Source of the DNA: Sulfidibacter corallicola
GTDB taxonomy: Bacteria; Acidobacteriota; Holophagae; Acanthopleuribacterales; Acanthopleuribacteraceae
Assembly (NCBI RefSeq): GCF_017498545.1
Contig: NZ_CP071793.1
Coordinates: 9,046,256 to 9,110,255, forward strand
DNA: 64,000 nt
Direction of reading: 5' to 3'
The position numbers and the translations under genes are program-made. This document shows, piece after piece, positions 1 to 8,744 of the stretch (its first letter is position 1; the number at the start of each line of letters is the position of its first letter). The notes under the pieces were generated by a model. That model did no database searches. It saw nothing but the letters and a program-made list of their open reading frames with translations, and had not been told where the DNA came from.

Positions 1-441
1 CCCGGCAAGGACCTGATTCGGCTTTCGGCCTCGCGCATCACCTACAGCGACGGTGTGGCGCGGTTCGACGTCCACTTGACCGCGATGCTGCCCGGCCACA
101 TCGCCGATCGCTACCACACCTTGGCCGAAGCCTTCGTCCTGGTCCTCAGCGATCCGGCCCAGCGCCGCAGCCTCACCTGCCGCACGGTCAACGACTTCGT
201 GCGCTACCCGCCGGGAACACAACCGGACCACAACCTGCGCGCCGAACCCCCATTTCCGCCCCACCCGCTGGACGAAAAGCCCCAGGGCGGGTTCCAGGGT
301 TGTTGGATCAACACCACCCTTTCCTGCCGGACCCCCTACCCCACCCGCTCGCCGAGCCTCTTCGTTCACGCGGTGCTGGAATTGGCGACCTCCAACGTGG
401 TGGGCCTCGACCTGGTGGGTTTGCAACCGGTCATTTACTAA
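1..441 (+). CDS. Hypothetical protein, 5'-truncated by the window
   Basis: The frame is open from base 1 and ends at TAA 439-441, so only the C-terminal 146 residues are visible. I recognise no family. The part seen is rich in Pro and Cys (a Cys either side of a short Trp-Ile-Asn segment) and has no membrane segment. Its end (Phe-Val-His-Ala ... Ser-Asn-Val-Val) loosely resembles the end of the next gene (Met-Leu-His-Ala ... Ser-Asn-Val-Ile), so the two may be distant paralogues; that is an impression, not an alignment. It lies 17 bp upstream of the next gene and so probably in the same operon, which ends with a TIGR02270-like gene. A type VI secretion link is therefore possible but unproven. 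Confidence 0.6.
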   Translation, partial: PGKDLIRLSASRITYSDGVARFDVHLTAMLPGHIADRYHTLAEAFVLVLSDPAQRRSLTCRTVNDFVRYPPGTQPDHNLRAEPPFPPHPLDEKPQGGFQGCWINTTLSCRTPYPTRSPSLFVHAVLELATSNVVGLDLVGLQPVIY

Positions 442-458
442 GTGCCAAGGAATCGATT

Positions 459-878
459 ATGTACGGCAACACCATCGAACTCGGACGTCAGTCGGCCTCG
501 CCCGTGCTCAGTAAACCGGGCCTGGCGATCGCGCTTCCCAACAACCCCTTCCGCCGCACCGGCGGGCCACGCCCCATCCTTTACGGATGCCTGCGCGAGC
601 CCAAGGCGACGGCACCTCCGCAACGGCGCAAGCTGCTCGACGGCCTGTTCCTGACGGCGGTGGAGATCCAAGACCAAAGCCCCAGCAGCCGCAACCTGTT
701 CGAGCGCAAGGCGGTATTCGACGACGACATCCAGGATTACGGCACCGATTGGGGCGCCTGGTTCCACCTGGACCTGCAGGAATGGCTGCAAATCGCGGCG
801 CCCACCTATGCCTTCATGCTGCATGCCTCGTCGCGGCAGTTCGTGTCCAACGTGATCTACGTCCGTTTCGAAGCCTGA
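459..878 (+). CDS. Hypothetical protein, 139 aa
   Basis: ATG 459 is preceded by AAGGA at 447-451. The frame is open further upstream, but that part overlaps the previous gene, so the short form is preferred. The protein has no signal peptide or membrane segment and no motif I recognise; the middle is basic (Lys/Arg-rich) and the C-terminal 50 residues are acidic to aromatic (Trp-Gly-Ala-Trp-Phe). It sits between an unknown gene and a glycosyltransferase, all on the same strand with gaps under 20 bp, so co-transcription is likely. The function is unknown. Confidence 0.65.
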   Translation: MYGNTIELGRQSASPVLSKPGLAIALPNNPFRRTGGPRPILYGCLREPKATAPPQRRKLLDGLFLTAVEIQDQSPSSRNLFERKAVFDDDIQDYGTDWGAWFHLDLQEWLQIAAPTYAFMLHASSRQFVSNVIYVRFEA

Positions 879-895
879 ATCTACCGAGGAATTGC

Positions 896-3307
896 ATGCC
901 ATTGGACATCGTGTACTCCATCATCGTGGTGAGCTGCGAGAACCTGAACCTGACGGTGCGTTGCCTTGAATCGCTGCGCGCCACCCTGCCTTTCGAGGGC
1001 ACCGAAATCCTGATGGTGGACAACGGATCCCACGACGGGACGCGCGGGTACCTGAAGGAAATGGCGGAGCGGGACACGCGCATCCGGGTCATGCCGCGGG
1101 TGAACAACGACGGCTGGTGTGTGGCCGCCAACCAGGGACTCGCCGCCGCACGAGGCCGCTACCTGGTTTTGCTGAACAACGACGTGATGGTGTCGGAGGG
1201 GTGGCTGGGCGGCCTGCGGGCCTGCATGGACCAGGCGCCCGACGTCGTCGGCAGCCTGGGTCCGGTGGGCCTGGCCGGGCCCCTGAGCAACTCGGTCGGC
1301 GGACTGCAGGCGGTCGAGGGTCCCAACCACCCGGATGCGGCAACGCTGAACGCCCACGCGGCCGAGTTCCGACGACAAAACGAACGGCGATGGGAGCGGG
1401 CCTGGTTCCTCTCGGGTTTCTGCCTCATGTTCGCGCGGGCCTGCTACGAAGACATCGGCGGATTGGACGAGCGTTTCAGTCCGGGCGGCTTCGACGACAA
1501 CGATCTGGTCCTGCGTGCCGAAGAGGCGGGCTGGTCCTGCGTGGTGGCCGGTGACGTGTACGTGCACCACGAGGGCGGCGCCACCTTCCGCCGGACACAC
1601 CCGGAGATGCGTTTCGGCCTCCGCAACCGAGCCCGGTTCTCGGAAAAGTGGCGCGAGGCCAGGTCCGGCAGGCGCAAGCTGGTGGCCGCCTACCGCATCA
1701 AGGACGCACGCGACACCATCGAGGAGAGCCTGAACGCCACCGCCCGCTTCGCCGACCACATCGTGGTGCTCGACGACGGCTCCACCGACGGCACCGGCGA
1801 CATGGTGCGGAACCACCCGGCGGTCACGCGGTACGTCTTCCAGGATCTGCCGTTCGACGAACGCAGGGACCGCAACAAGATCCTCGAGATGGCCGGCGAA
1901 CTGAATCCCGACTGGGTGATCTCGATCGACGCCGACGAAGTGTTCGAGATGAATCGCGACCGCGCCCAGAGATTGATGCACCTGAACAACCCGCACATCA
2001 AGGTCTTGGGTTTCCACTGGTACACCTTCTGGGAACCGGAACATACCTGGTTCCGCGCCGACGGGATCTTCGGCTCGATGTGCGGGTACCGCATGTACCG
2101 CTGGCATCCCCATCAACGCATCGTGGACGGCACCGAGGAGGGCCTGCACTGCGGCAACATTCCGCAATTTTCGGAGGGCGCCCGCCACTACACCGACATC
2201 CGGGTGCGTCATCTCGGCTACGACCGCGAAGACCTGCGCCGCGCCAAGTACGATTTCTACCGCCGCATGGACAAGAACCCGCGCGCCGAATTGGTGGGCA
2301 ACACGACCTACGACCACCTGATCAGCCCGACCATCATGCTGCGCCGCTACCAGAAGCGGCACGGCCTGGCCCTCTGCATGATCACCAAGAACGAGGACGA
2401 ACGCCTGGAAGCCTTTCTCGACGAGTGGCAGCCGTTTGTCGACGAAATCTGCCTGGTGGATACCGGCAGCACCGACGACACCCTGGAGATCGCGCGCCAT
2501 TTCACGGACAAGATCGAGCGATTCTCGATGCGGGGGCTGCAGTTGGACGAGGCCCGCAACCGAGCGAACGCGATGGCCGACATGCCCTGGATCCTGTCGA
2601 TGGATCCGGACGAAACCATCGACCGCGGGCAGTTGCCGTTGCTCCATCGCCTGCTGGACAACCCCGAGCCGCACGCCTACTCGTTCGAGGTCGCCAATCA
2701 CCAGAAGGACGATCCGCCGGTTCACACCCTCGCCGTGCGCCTGTTCCGCAACCAACCGGAAATCCATTATTCGCGTCCGGTCCACGAAACGGTGGAGCAG
2801 TCGCTCTACCGCATTCCCGACGTGCAGATCCTGCCGAGCGGCATTCAGATCCAACACTTCGGCTTCCTGAAGAGCGACCAACAGGTACAGTCCAAGATCG
2901 AAGCCTATTACCAGACGAACAAGCAATACCGCGAGACCTTTCCGGAAGATCCGCTGCCCTGGTTCAACGAGGCGCTCCACTTCCTCAACGAAGGCGATGT
3001 GCGCAAGGCCGGAGCCTTTTTCGAGCAAGCCCTGGCGCTGGATCCCCAGTTCCTGTCGCCCTATGCGCAATTGGCCTACATTCACCAGGAACGCGCGCTG
3101 ATCCTGTGGGAGAATCTACTGAAACACGCGCCGCCCACCCATCCGATTCGCGAGCAGGCCAACCAAACGCTGCATGGCTTGATGGCGATGACGCCGCCGC
3201 GACCGGTGGTCGGTGAGGCGCGTGGACGTGAGACGACAAACCAAGCGCAGACCGGCCCGATCGGCCGCGGCGCTTCGAAACCCGATCCTGGAGAGCAGTC
3301 ACCGTGA
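896..3307 (+). CDS. Tandem GT2 glycosyltransferase with three GT-A-like domains and C-terminal TPR
   Basis: 803 residues from ATG 896 (GAGGA at 886-890). The open frame reaches back to 587 but that part overlaps the upstream gene. Three family-2 glycosyltransferase segments follow each other. Domain 1 (about 1-255) has VDNGSHDGT and an LNND metal-site motif. Domain 2 (about 258-480) has LDDGSTDGT near residue 290 and SIDADE near 343. Domain 3 (about 490-680) has CMITKNEDE, VDTGSTDDT near 522 and SMDPDE near 569. Residues 685-745 look like a TPR. The protein should transfer sugars from nucleotide-sugar donors in the cytoplasm; the acceptor is unknown. Single GT2 enzymes are usually 250-400 aa, so this is a fusion. 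Its TGA overlaps the GTG of the next gene by 4 bp, implying translational coupling. Confidence 0.85.
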   Translation: MPLDIVYSIIVVSCENLNLTVRCLESLRATLPFEGTEILMVDNGSHDGTRGYLKEMAERDTRIRVMPRVNNDGWCVAANQGLAAARGRYLVLLNNDVMVSEGWLGGLRACMDQAPDVVGSLGPVGLAGPLSNSVGGLQAVEGPNHPDAATLNAHAAEFRRQNERRWERAWFLSGFCLMFARACYEDIGGLDERFSPGGFDDNDLVLRAEEAGWSCVVAGDVYVHHEGGATFRRTHPEMRFGLRNRARFSEKWREARSGRRKLVAAYRIKDARDTIEESLNATARFADHIVVLDDGSTDGTGDMVRNHPAVTRYVFQDLPFDERRDRNKILEMAGELNPDWVISIDADEVFEMNRDRAQRLMHLNNPHIKVLGFHWYTFWEPEHTWFRADGIFGSMCGYRMYRWHPHQRIVDGTEEGLHCGNIPQFSEGARHYTDIRVRHLGYDREDLRRAKYDFYRRMDKNPRAELVGNTTYDHLISPTIMLRRYQKRHGLALCMITKNEDERLEAFLDEWQPFVDEICLVDTGSTDDTLEIARHFTDKIERFSMRGLQLDEARNRANAMADMPWILSMDPDETIDRGQLPLLHRLLDNPEPHAYSFEVANHQKDDPPVHTLAVRLFRNQPEIHYSRPVHETVEQSLYRIPDVQILPSGIQIQHFGFLKSDQQVQSKIEAYYQTNKQYRETFPEDPLPWFNEALHFLNEGDVRKAGAFFEQALALDPQFLSPYAQLAYIHQERALILWENLLKHAPPTHPIREQANQTLHGLMAMTPPRPVVGEARGRETTNQAQTGPIGRGASKPDPGEQSP

Positions 3308-4641
3308 TCGATGTGGACACCTTCAATCGGCAGTTGTACGAGGAGCACTTGGAGGAAGCCAGCTTCCTCTACGAGCAGCGCGTCCACGGCCTCGACGACC
3401 TGGAATTGACCTGGCTGGACCTGGCCGCGTACGAATCCCGTCGCGACGCCCACCTGGCCGGCCTGATCTGTGGGGGTCCCCACGCTCTGGCCATTTGCCG
3501 CGAAGCCGGGCTTGCCGGCGATCCCGGCGAACTGTTCTGTGCCGTCTACGTCCATTGTCGGCAGGCCGACATCATGCCGCTGCTGGAATTCCTGCACGAA
3601 TTCGAACCCAGCGATCCGGAGCACATTCGCGCCCTGGTGGAAGCGCTGGTCCTGGCCTGTCCCCAAGTCTGGTACAAGGACCTGCTCTACTTCGCCAAGG
3701 ACCAGGTCCCGATCTACCGACCGGTCGTCCTGCGGCTGCTGGCCTGGTACCGCAACCGCCTCGCACTCACCCTGCTCGACGAGTACGCAACTTCGGCCGA
3801 CGGCCTGGGCAGCGCCTTCCCCTGGGCCTGCGGCCGCATCAACGCGCGGCACCAGGTCTCCGAACTGCGGCGCATCCTGGAAGCCGAGGACAAGAACACG
3901 GATCTGCGCGAAACGGCATTGGCGCTACTGCGCCTGGGCGACACGGAATTGGCGCCTTTCCTCGCCAAGCGCGCCCGCAAGCCTTGGACCCGCCTGGCGT
4001 TGGGCCTGTGCGGCGGTCCCGGTCACTGCAACAAGCTGATGAACGCCACGCCCACCTCTTCTTCCACCCTGCTGGGGTTGGGCCTGCTGGGCGACGTTTC
4101 GGGTATCCCACCGCTGTTGGGCTACCTCCGTCGCACCGAGGTGGCACCCATCGCCGCTCGCGCCTTGGAACTGATCACCGGCGCCACCCTGTTCGAGCGC
4201 GCCTGGGTCCCGGAGGAACCGGACGAGGACGTGCTCTCCCCCGCGGAGCTGGAAGCCTGGCGCGACGGCAAGCCGGTACTCAATCCCAACGGCAATCCGG
4301 CCGGCGAGTACGTCGACCGCATCAGCCAGGACATCAACACCTGGTTGGCCTGGTGGCGCAAGAACGAGGAGGCCTTCGAGCGCGGCAAACGCTACCGGCG
4401 CGGCAAGTTGATCACGCCGAAGCTCTTGCTGGACGGTATGGCCGATCCACACACGCCCAACATGCTTCGCGATCTGGCGCACCACGAGCTCTTGATCCGC
4501 TACGGATGCGACGTGCCGTTCGAGCTGGAAATGCCGGTGGCCCAGCAACAGCGGGCGATCGAGCAGATCGCCGAGTGGGTGGCCCACAACGACGATCGTT
4601 TCAAGCCCGGCGCCTGGTACAGCCACGGTTTTCTGGTGTAG
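3304..4641 (+). CDS. TIGR02270-like family protein, HEAT-like helical repeats, possible T6SS accessory
   Basis: 445 residues from GTG 3304, which overlaps the upstream stop (GTGA) and has GGAGAG at 3290-3295. The N-terminal pattern (HLEEASFLYEQR, then LDLAAYESRRDAHLAGL) matches my memory of TIGR02270, a family of unknown function known from Myxococcus, Geobacter and Pseudomonas, often in type VI secretion loci. Residues 90-270 are helical with repeated Leu/Ala pairs like HEAT repeats. The last 120 residues are Trp- and Arg-rich. No signal peptide or membrane segment is seen, so it is probably cytoplasmic. Coupling to the glycosyltransferase suggests a shared task, but no T6SS core gene is visible in this window. 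The family call is from motif memory and the T6SS link is inference. Confidence 0.65.
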   Translation: MIDVDTFNRQLYEEHLEEASFLYEQRVHGLDDLELTWLDLAAYESRRDAHLAGLICGGPHALAICREAGLAGDPGELFCAVYVHCRQADIMPLLEFLHEFEPSDPEHIRALVEALVLACPQVWYKDLLYFAKDQVPIYRPVVLRLLAWYRNRLALTLLDEYATSADGLGSAFPWACGRINARHQVSELRRILEAEDKNTDLRETALALLRLGDTELAPFLAKRARKPWTRLALGLCGGPGHCNKLMNATPTSSSTLLGLGLLGDVSGIPPLLGYLRRTEVAPIAARALELITGATLFERAWVPEEPDEDVLSPAELEAWRDGKPVLNPNGNPAGEYVDRISQDINTWLAWWRKNEEAFERGKRYRRGKLITPKLLLDGMADPHTPNMLRDLAHHELLIRYGCDVPFELEMPVAQQQRAIEQIAEWVAHNDDRFKPGAWYSHGFLV

Positions 4642-4827
4642 TGACCAAGCTCTGGCCGGACACCAGGTCTGGTGTCGGGAGTGCCCGGGCTCATCCGCTT
4701 CATTGTTGCCTTTATCATCGATCAAGTTGCGAACAACAACCGGTTCCCGGTCAGGGCGAAGGCATTCTTGCAACAAGTTTCTGGCAAGGCAATTCTTGTT
4801 GTGAGCGTGTGCAGAGGAGTCACCGGA

Positions 4828-5028
4828 ATGAATACCAAGACCTCCATACCCCAAGTACCGGTCGGAAAGATCAAAAGCTTCGGTGCGTTTGGACCCAAAT
4901 ACGAAATTGGTAGACCGATACGTCAATTAGAGGACGGCGATTGGATGATTTCCGTGGTGTTGGTCGAGACAGGTGAAGAAGTGGAGTATCGATTAGCTCG
5001 TCTCAACAATGACCCTGAGGCGCGTTGA
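4828..5028 (+). CDS. DUF5397 family small protein, probable partner of VapD
   Basis: 66 residues. ATG 4828 has GAGGAG at 4814-4819. An upstream in-frame start at 4672 exists but lacks a good ribosome site and the extension is not family-like. The core (KSFGAFGPKYEIG, then LEDGDWMISVVLVETGEE, ending NDPEAR) matches DUF5397 as I remember it. These proteins commonly sit directly upstream of vapD. TGA 5026-5028 overlaps the vapD ATG 5028 in ATGA style, so translation should be coupled. By analogy with VapX/VapD of Haemophilus it may be the antitoxin, but that role is inference. Confidence 0.8.
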   Translation: MNTKTSIPQVPVGKIKSFGAFGPKYEIGRPIRQLEDGDWMISVVLVETGEEVEYRLARLNNDPEAR

Positions 5029-5307
5029 TGTACGCAATCGCATTCGATCTAGTGGTTGCAAGCACCGAGCAACACCATCCCCGATGGCGTATCGCAGGCC
5101 TACGCCGACATCGGTTCCGTGTTAAATGAACATGGTTTTCGACGTGTGCAAGGCAGCCTTTACGTAACAGAAAACGAAGACATGGCCAACCTTTTCCTGG
5201 CCATGCAGTGCTTGCGAGGCCTCGAATGGTTTCCGAATTCAGTCCGCGACATTCGTGCCTTCCGTATCGAGCAGTGGTCCGATTTTACGACAGTCGTCAA
5301 ATCATGA
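5028..5307 (+). pseudogene. vapD: vapD, Cas2-like endoribonuclease toxin, interrupted by a +1 frameshift
   Basis: The first frame, from ATG 5028, encodes MYAIAFDLVVASTEQHHP and contains the N-terminal Asp that is catalytic in VapD. At the CCCC run 5079-5082 the homology moves to the +1 frame, which continues as DGVSQAYADIGSVLNEHG and ends with RIEQWSDFTTVVKS at 5307. Deleting one C restores a normal VapD of about 92 aa. In the unshifted frame translation ends after about 33 residues; the downstream frame alone (from a TTG at 5056) would lack the catalytic strand. VapD is an RNase toxin with a ferredoxin-like fold resembling Cas2. The gene may be inactivated, a sequencing error, or expressed by +1 slippage at CCC-C. 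Confidence 0.85.
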
Positions 5308-5362
5308 TGAATTGATAGGCGATGTTCAGTTTTTAACGCGGCGCGGGCCGATCCCGGATAAA

Positions 5363-6409
5363 ATGGGCGTCATGCTCATCTATTGTTGGTTGCTGCTGGC
5401 GCTCCATCCTTCGATCGCCAGCGATGAAGAAATCGTTTTTTTCCCGAGCCTGGCCAAACAGTCCGCCGAAGGCACCTGGCAAGCGCAGGTTCACGGCTGG
5501 ATTTTCGAGCCGGAGTTCGATTCCAGGACCCGTCGGGCCCTGGCGGCTTCCCTGCGCAAAGCCCTCGGAGACCTGACCGACTCGGAAGCCCGTCTGTTCG
5601 AGGAACGCATGCGCTGGTTTCTCGTCGATAACGAACGGGGCAAGCGGATCACCATTCTACTGGGCGAACATCAATTCACCTTGGACAAGTCCGATGCGTC
5701 GGGCCACTTTCACGGCGAGATGACATTGCCCGAAAAAAGCCCCGACTCCTTCGCGGCGGTGACCTCTCCCCGCGATACGCGCCTGTTCCGCGGTCGCCTG
5801 CATCGGGTGTCCGACGGCGGTTGGGCCGTCGTTTCGGATATCGACGACACGATCAAGATCAGCGGCGTTCTGGATAAACGCGAATTGTTGATCAACACCT
5901 TTTGCCGTCCTTTCGCGCCGACACCCGGACTCGCCGAGATCTACCGGCAATGGGCGGCACGCGACGCATCCTTTTTTTATGTGTCGGCGAGCCCATGGCA
6001 GCTCTATCCCGACTTGGCCGAATTCATCCGCTCGAATCGCTTCCCCCTCGGAGTGTTTTTCCTCCGACCTCTGCGCGTCAAGGATCGAACCTTTTATCAT
6101 TTCCTATTCGAGGACAAGATCGCCTACAAACGCGAACGCATTCTGAACCTCTACCGCGATTTTCCCACCAAGAAGTTCCTGCTGGTGGGCGATTCGGGCG
6201 AGAAGGATCCCGAAGTGTACGGCGAGATCGCCGCTCGGTATCCCAAACGGACCCTGGCGATCCTCATCCGTCAGGTGCGGGAAAAACCCGACCCCGACCG
6301 CTTGTCGGATCTGGCAAAGCGGGTCGCGCCGATTCCGGTGGTGGTGTTCCGCGAGCACGAGGAACTGGCCGGGTTCGATCCGTTGCAAAGCACGCCATCG
6401 AAAGATTAA
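5363..6409 (+). CDS. Secreted App1-type (DUF2183) phosphatase, HAD-like catalytic domain
   Basis: 348 residues from ATG 5363; an ATG at 5372 is also possible. Both give a short N-terminal hydrophobic signal (LIYCWLLLALHPSIAS), so the enzyme is probably exported. The conserved domain spans about residues 155-320. SDIDDTIK is the DxDxT nucleophile motif of the HAD superfamily, followed by FFYVSASPWQLYP and LLVGDSGEKDPEVY (the acidic metal-binding motif). This matches yeast App1 phosphatidate phosphatase catalytic domains. In bacteria these proteins are predicted lipid phosphatases of unproven substrate. The N-terminal 140 residues are the usual bacterial extension. Upstream lies the vapD pair, downstream a repeat island; no operon partner is obvious. 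Confidence 0.85.
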   Translation: MGVMLIYCWLLLALHPSIASDEEIVFFPSLAKQSAEGTWQAQVHGWIFEPEFDSRTRRALAASLRKALGDLTDSEARLFEERMRWFLVDNERGKRITILLGEHQFTLDKSDASGHFHGEMTLPEKSPDSFAAVTSPRDTRLFRGRLHRVSDGGWAVVSDIDDTIKISGVLDKRELLINTFCRPFAPTPGLAEIYRQWAARDASFFYVSASPWQLYPDLAEFIRSNRFPLGVFFLRPLRVKDRTFYHFLFEDKIAYKRERILNLYRDFPTKKFLLVGDSGEKDPEVYGEIAARYPKRTLAILIRQVREKPDPDRLSDLAKRVAPIPVVVFREHEELAGFDPLQSTPSKD

Positions 6410-7516
6410 GAAGAGACGACCATAATTTGACCAGCCTGTCCCCTACAGGCGGCTCGATGTCTCTCTCCAAGATGCGGGCAACTTCCGCCGGTACACCGAT
6501 GCTCGGCTCCGCGATCTCCGCGACCTCTCTTGAATCATGGTGGTGCGTTCAACCTGAGCAGGGTCTTGCCGTCGTCAAATCTTGATCAGGAAGACAGGAA
6601 TGATCGAAACCAGGAAAAGCAGGACCATAATGTGACACCAAATGCGGATCCTATCCTGGTTTTCGATGTTCATGCGTTCCTGCTAAATTTTTCGGATGAA
6701 CGACCCATCGCCTTTCGCCAGAAACAAGGTGGTCTGTTTCTTTCTCGAAATCGAGCTGGGTATGCCCTCTGGTGCGTGGCTCTCTTGAAACGAATCTGTC
6801 TGGAGTGCCCTAAAGTCGAGAGATTCGTCGTGCCCGGTTGGTTCAGCGGGCGGTAAGCCCGCCGGCTGAACTCGCCGAAGTGATCCACGCGAGGAGTTCC
6901 CGCATGCTTTAAGGGTCGGCGCGGCAGTAGGTTGGCCGGCCCGGCCGACACTTCGAAGCGATCAAGGCCTCGAAAGATCGAGTCGTAAAAGAGCGAAGCA
7001 GATAAGTCGGGCCTTCGATCTCTCGATGGCGCAAAATATTTCTGCCAAGTCGCTTCGATTGGTTGAGCAAGCTGCTCAACCTACAGATTTTGCGTCACTT
7101 ACGAGCATGTGAGTTCCTCGGATCGGCTCGCTTCGCGTTGTTTCTTTCTCGAAATCAAGCTGGGCGTCCGCCCCGTTTGTTCGTGGCTCTTATGTAACAA
7201 ACTCTGTAAAAAGCTCGAAGATAAGGACAAAAACCTAAAAAGGCGGATGTGCGGGGAGTTCGTCGAAAAATGTCGGCCCGGCGCCCTGGGCGGGTACGGC
7301 CGGTATGGCCCGGCACCTACTGCAACGACGCCCCTCTCACAAATGCGGGAACTCCCAAACGATTCGCTTCGATTAGTTACCCACCTGAAACCCGGTGGCC
7401 GGTGTGCCGGTGGTTCGGCATTCCGACCATCGGCAATCCGTGGTCCGGCATTCCGGCCCCCGGCCTGGGCGGCGACTCAGTGGTGGAAATCCTGAGACCT
7501 TCACCCCGAAGGCAGG
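6410..7516. repeat. Mosaic intergenic repeat island (units R2-R3-R1)
   Basis: This 1.1-kb gene-free stretch is built from three repeat units found again elsewhere in the window. R2 covers about 6531-6690 (relatives 24525-24665 and, inverted, 55690-55837). R3 covers about 6846-7072 (inverted relative 53001-53228). R1 covers about 7190-7486 (inverted relatives 55838-56097 and 52806-52920). A short motif with TTTCTCGAAATC is repeated at about 6733 and 7140 and again near 24710. Open frames inside differ between copies and lack ribosome sites, so I do not call genes. There are no transposase remnants. Confidence 0.8.
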
Positions 7517-8521
7517 CTAGGCTTCGGATGCACCGCCACCCTTCAAAAAATCGGTGACCCGCGCCACGATCTCCGGGTCGCGCAATACTCGATGGTGACC
7601 CAACCCGCTGGTTTCCCAGTAGGTTCCATTTTCCCAACTGGAGGCCACCGCGCGCCCTTCCCGAACGCTGACCCAATGGTCGTCGCGGTCGTGGACGACC
7701 AAACCATCGGGATTCATGGCTTCGAGATTGGCGGTCACCGACATGGCCCGCCAAATATCGCCGACCTGACCGACCTTGGCTTCGGCGATGCGCTTCCAAT
7801 GGGGCACCACGGGCTCCGGCACGCCCAAACCCACCTGGAAACTGCGAATGGCGAACTCCAATCCGCGTGCGGGGGCCAGGAGCACGAGCTTCTCGATCGA
7901 GACGCCGCAGCGCAGGGCGTAGGTGGCCGGTGCGCAGCCGAAGGAGTGGGCGATCATGGCGTGGAACGGACCTTCCTGGCGCTGGATCGTTTCGATCACC
8001 CGGGCGAACGCTTCGCCGTGCGTCTGCTTGCCGGCCGAATCGCCGTGGGCCGGCGCGTCGAAGGCCAACACCCGAAAACCGGCTTCCACCAGCGGCTCCG
8101 CGAATGCCGCCATTTGCGTGCCGCGCCCCTGCCAACCGTGAACCAGCAGAACCAGGGGGCCGGTCCCGCCCCATCCGTAGAGTTGAACCGTACCGTCGCG
8201 CCACACCAGCGTCTCGCGCCGCTGCGCCGCCTCCAGCCAGGCCTGTTCACGGGCCGGACGGGCCGCCTTTCCCGGGGTGAACCAAAGACGCGAAACCAAG
8301 GGCGCCAACGTTCGCGGGGCCAACTTTCCGGCAAAACCCAAGGTCGCCCTCATCCAGGGCGGAGCCATGGGGCCGGCATAGGTGAACGCCGAATCCTTCA
8401 TGGAGGCGACTTCTTCGTCGGACAAGGGCACGATTCTCGGGTTCAACGCCGATTTGGGGACCTGCCGAATGGGTGATGACGTATCGGGAACGGCGGAAGC
8501 GATCGAAACCTGCTGAGCCAT
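7517..8521 (-). CDS. Alpha/beta hydrolase
   Basis: 334 residues. The start is the ATG at 8521 because GAGGAGG lies 7 bases upstream on the minus strand; the longer open frame to 8623 has no such site. An alpha/beta-hydrolase fold covers about residues 108-330. LLVHGWQGRG (126-135) forms the oxyanion region, IAHSFG has Ser193 as nucleophile, VVHDRDD (about 276-281) supplies the acid, and GLGHH (about 309) the His. The nucleophile elbow is A-H-S-F-G, a variant of GxSxG. No signal peptide is seen, so it is a cytoplasmic esterase, lipase or thioesterase of unknown substrate. It is divergently arranged with a LysR-type regulator 223 bp away, which may control it. Confidence 0.85.
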   Translation of the reverse strand: MAQQVSIASAVPDTSSPIRQVPKSALNPRIVPLSDEEVASMKDSAFTYAGPMAPPWMRATLGFAGKLAPRTLAPLVSRLWFTPGKAARPAREQAWLEAAQRRETLVWRDGTVQLYGWGGTGPLVLLVHGWQGRGTQMAAFAEPLVEAGFRVLAFDAPAHGDSAGKQTHGEAFARVIETIQRQEGPFHAMIAHSFGCAPATYALRCGVSIEKLVLLAPARGLEFAIRSFQVGLGVPEPVVPHWKRIAEAKVGQVGDIWRAMSVTANLEAMNPDGLVVHDRDDHWVSVREGRAVASSWENGTYWETSGLGHHRVLRDPEIVARVTDFLKGGGASEA

Positions 8522-8744
8522 AAACGGCCTCCTCGAAAAAAGGCGGGCGCCGATACCGGCAAACCCGCGAGACTGGATGTGACCGTCGAATAAAGACGCC
8601 CAATAACACCTTAATGCCGGCATGAACGCATAGCCAGATCAAATCCAGCAATGACTCCATGCGAATTTGCATTGCCAAGCGAATCGATCGCGGATAGGAT
8701 GGATCTGACGTTCCTTTTCACACTTCTGCACGGAGGATTCCCAC

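Noticed and set aside
881..3085. 734-codon open frame antisense to the glycosyltransferase
   Set aside because: No motif, no ribosome site, and full overlap with a gene that has three recognisable GT2 domains.
4652..4681. Terminator hairpin after the TIGR02270-like gene
   Set aside because: A stem can be drawn (CCGGACACCA / TGGTGTCGGG), but no T-run follows on the plus strand.
6410..7516. Insertion sequence or transposon
   Set aside because: No transposase fragment, no clear terminal inverted repeats and no target duplication could be seen.
7249..7557. Small protein gene in R1 (similar frames at 55853-56041 and 52715-53014)
   Set aside because: The frames diverge and shift between copies and have no ribosome sites; similarity is explained by the DNA repeat.
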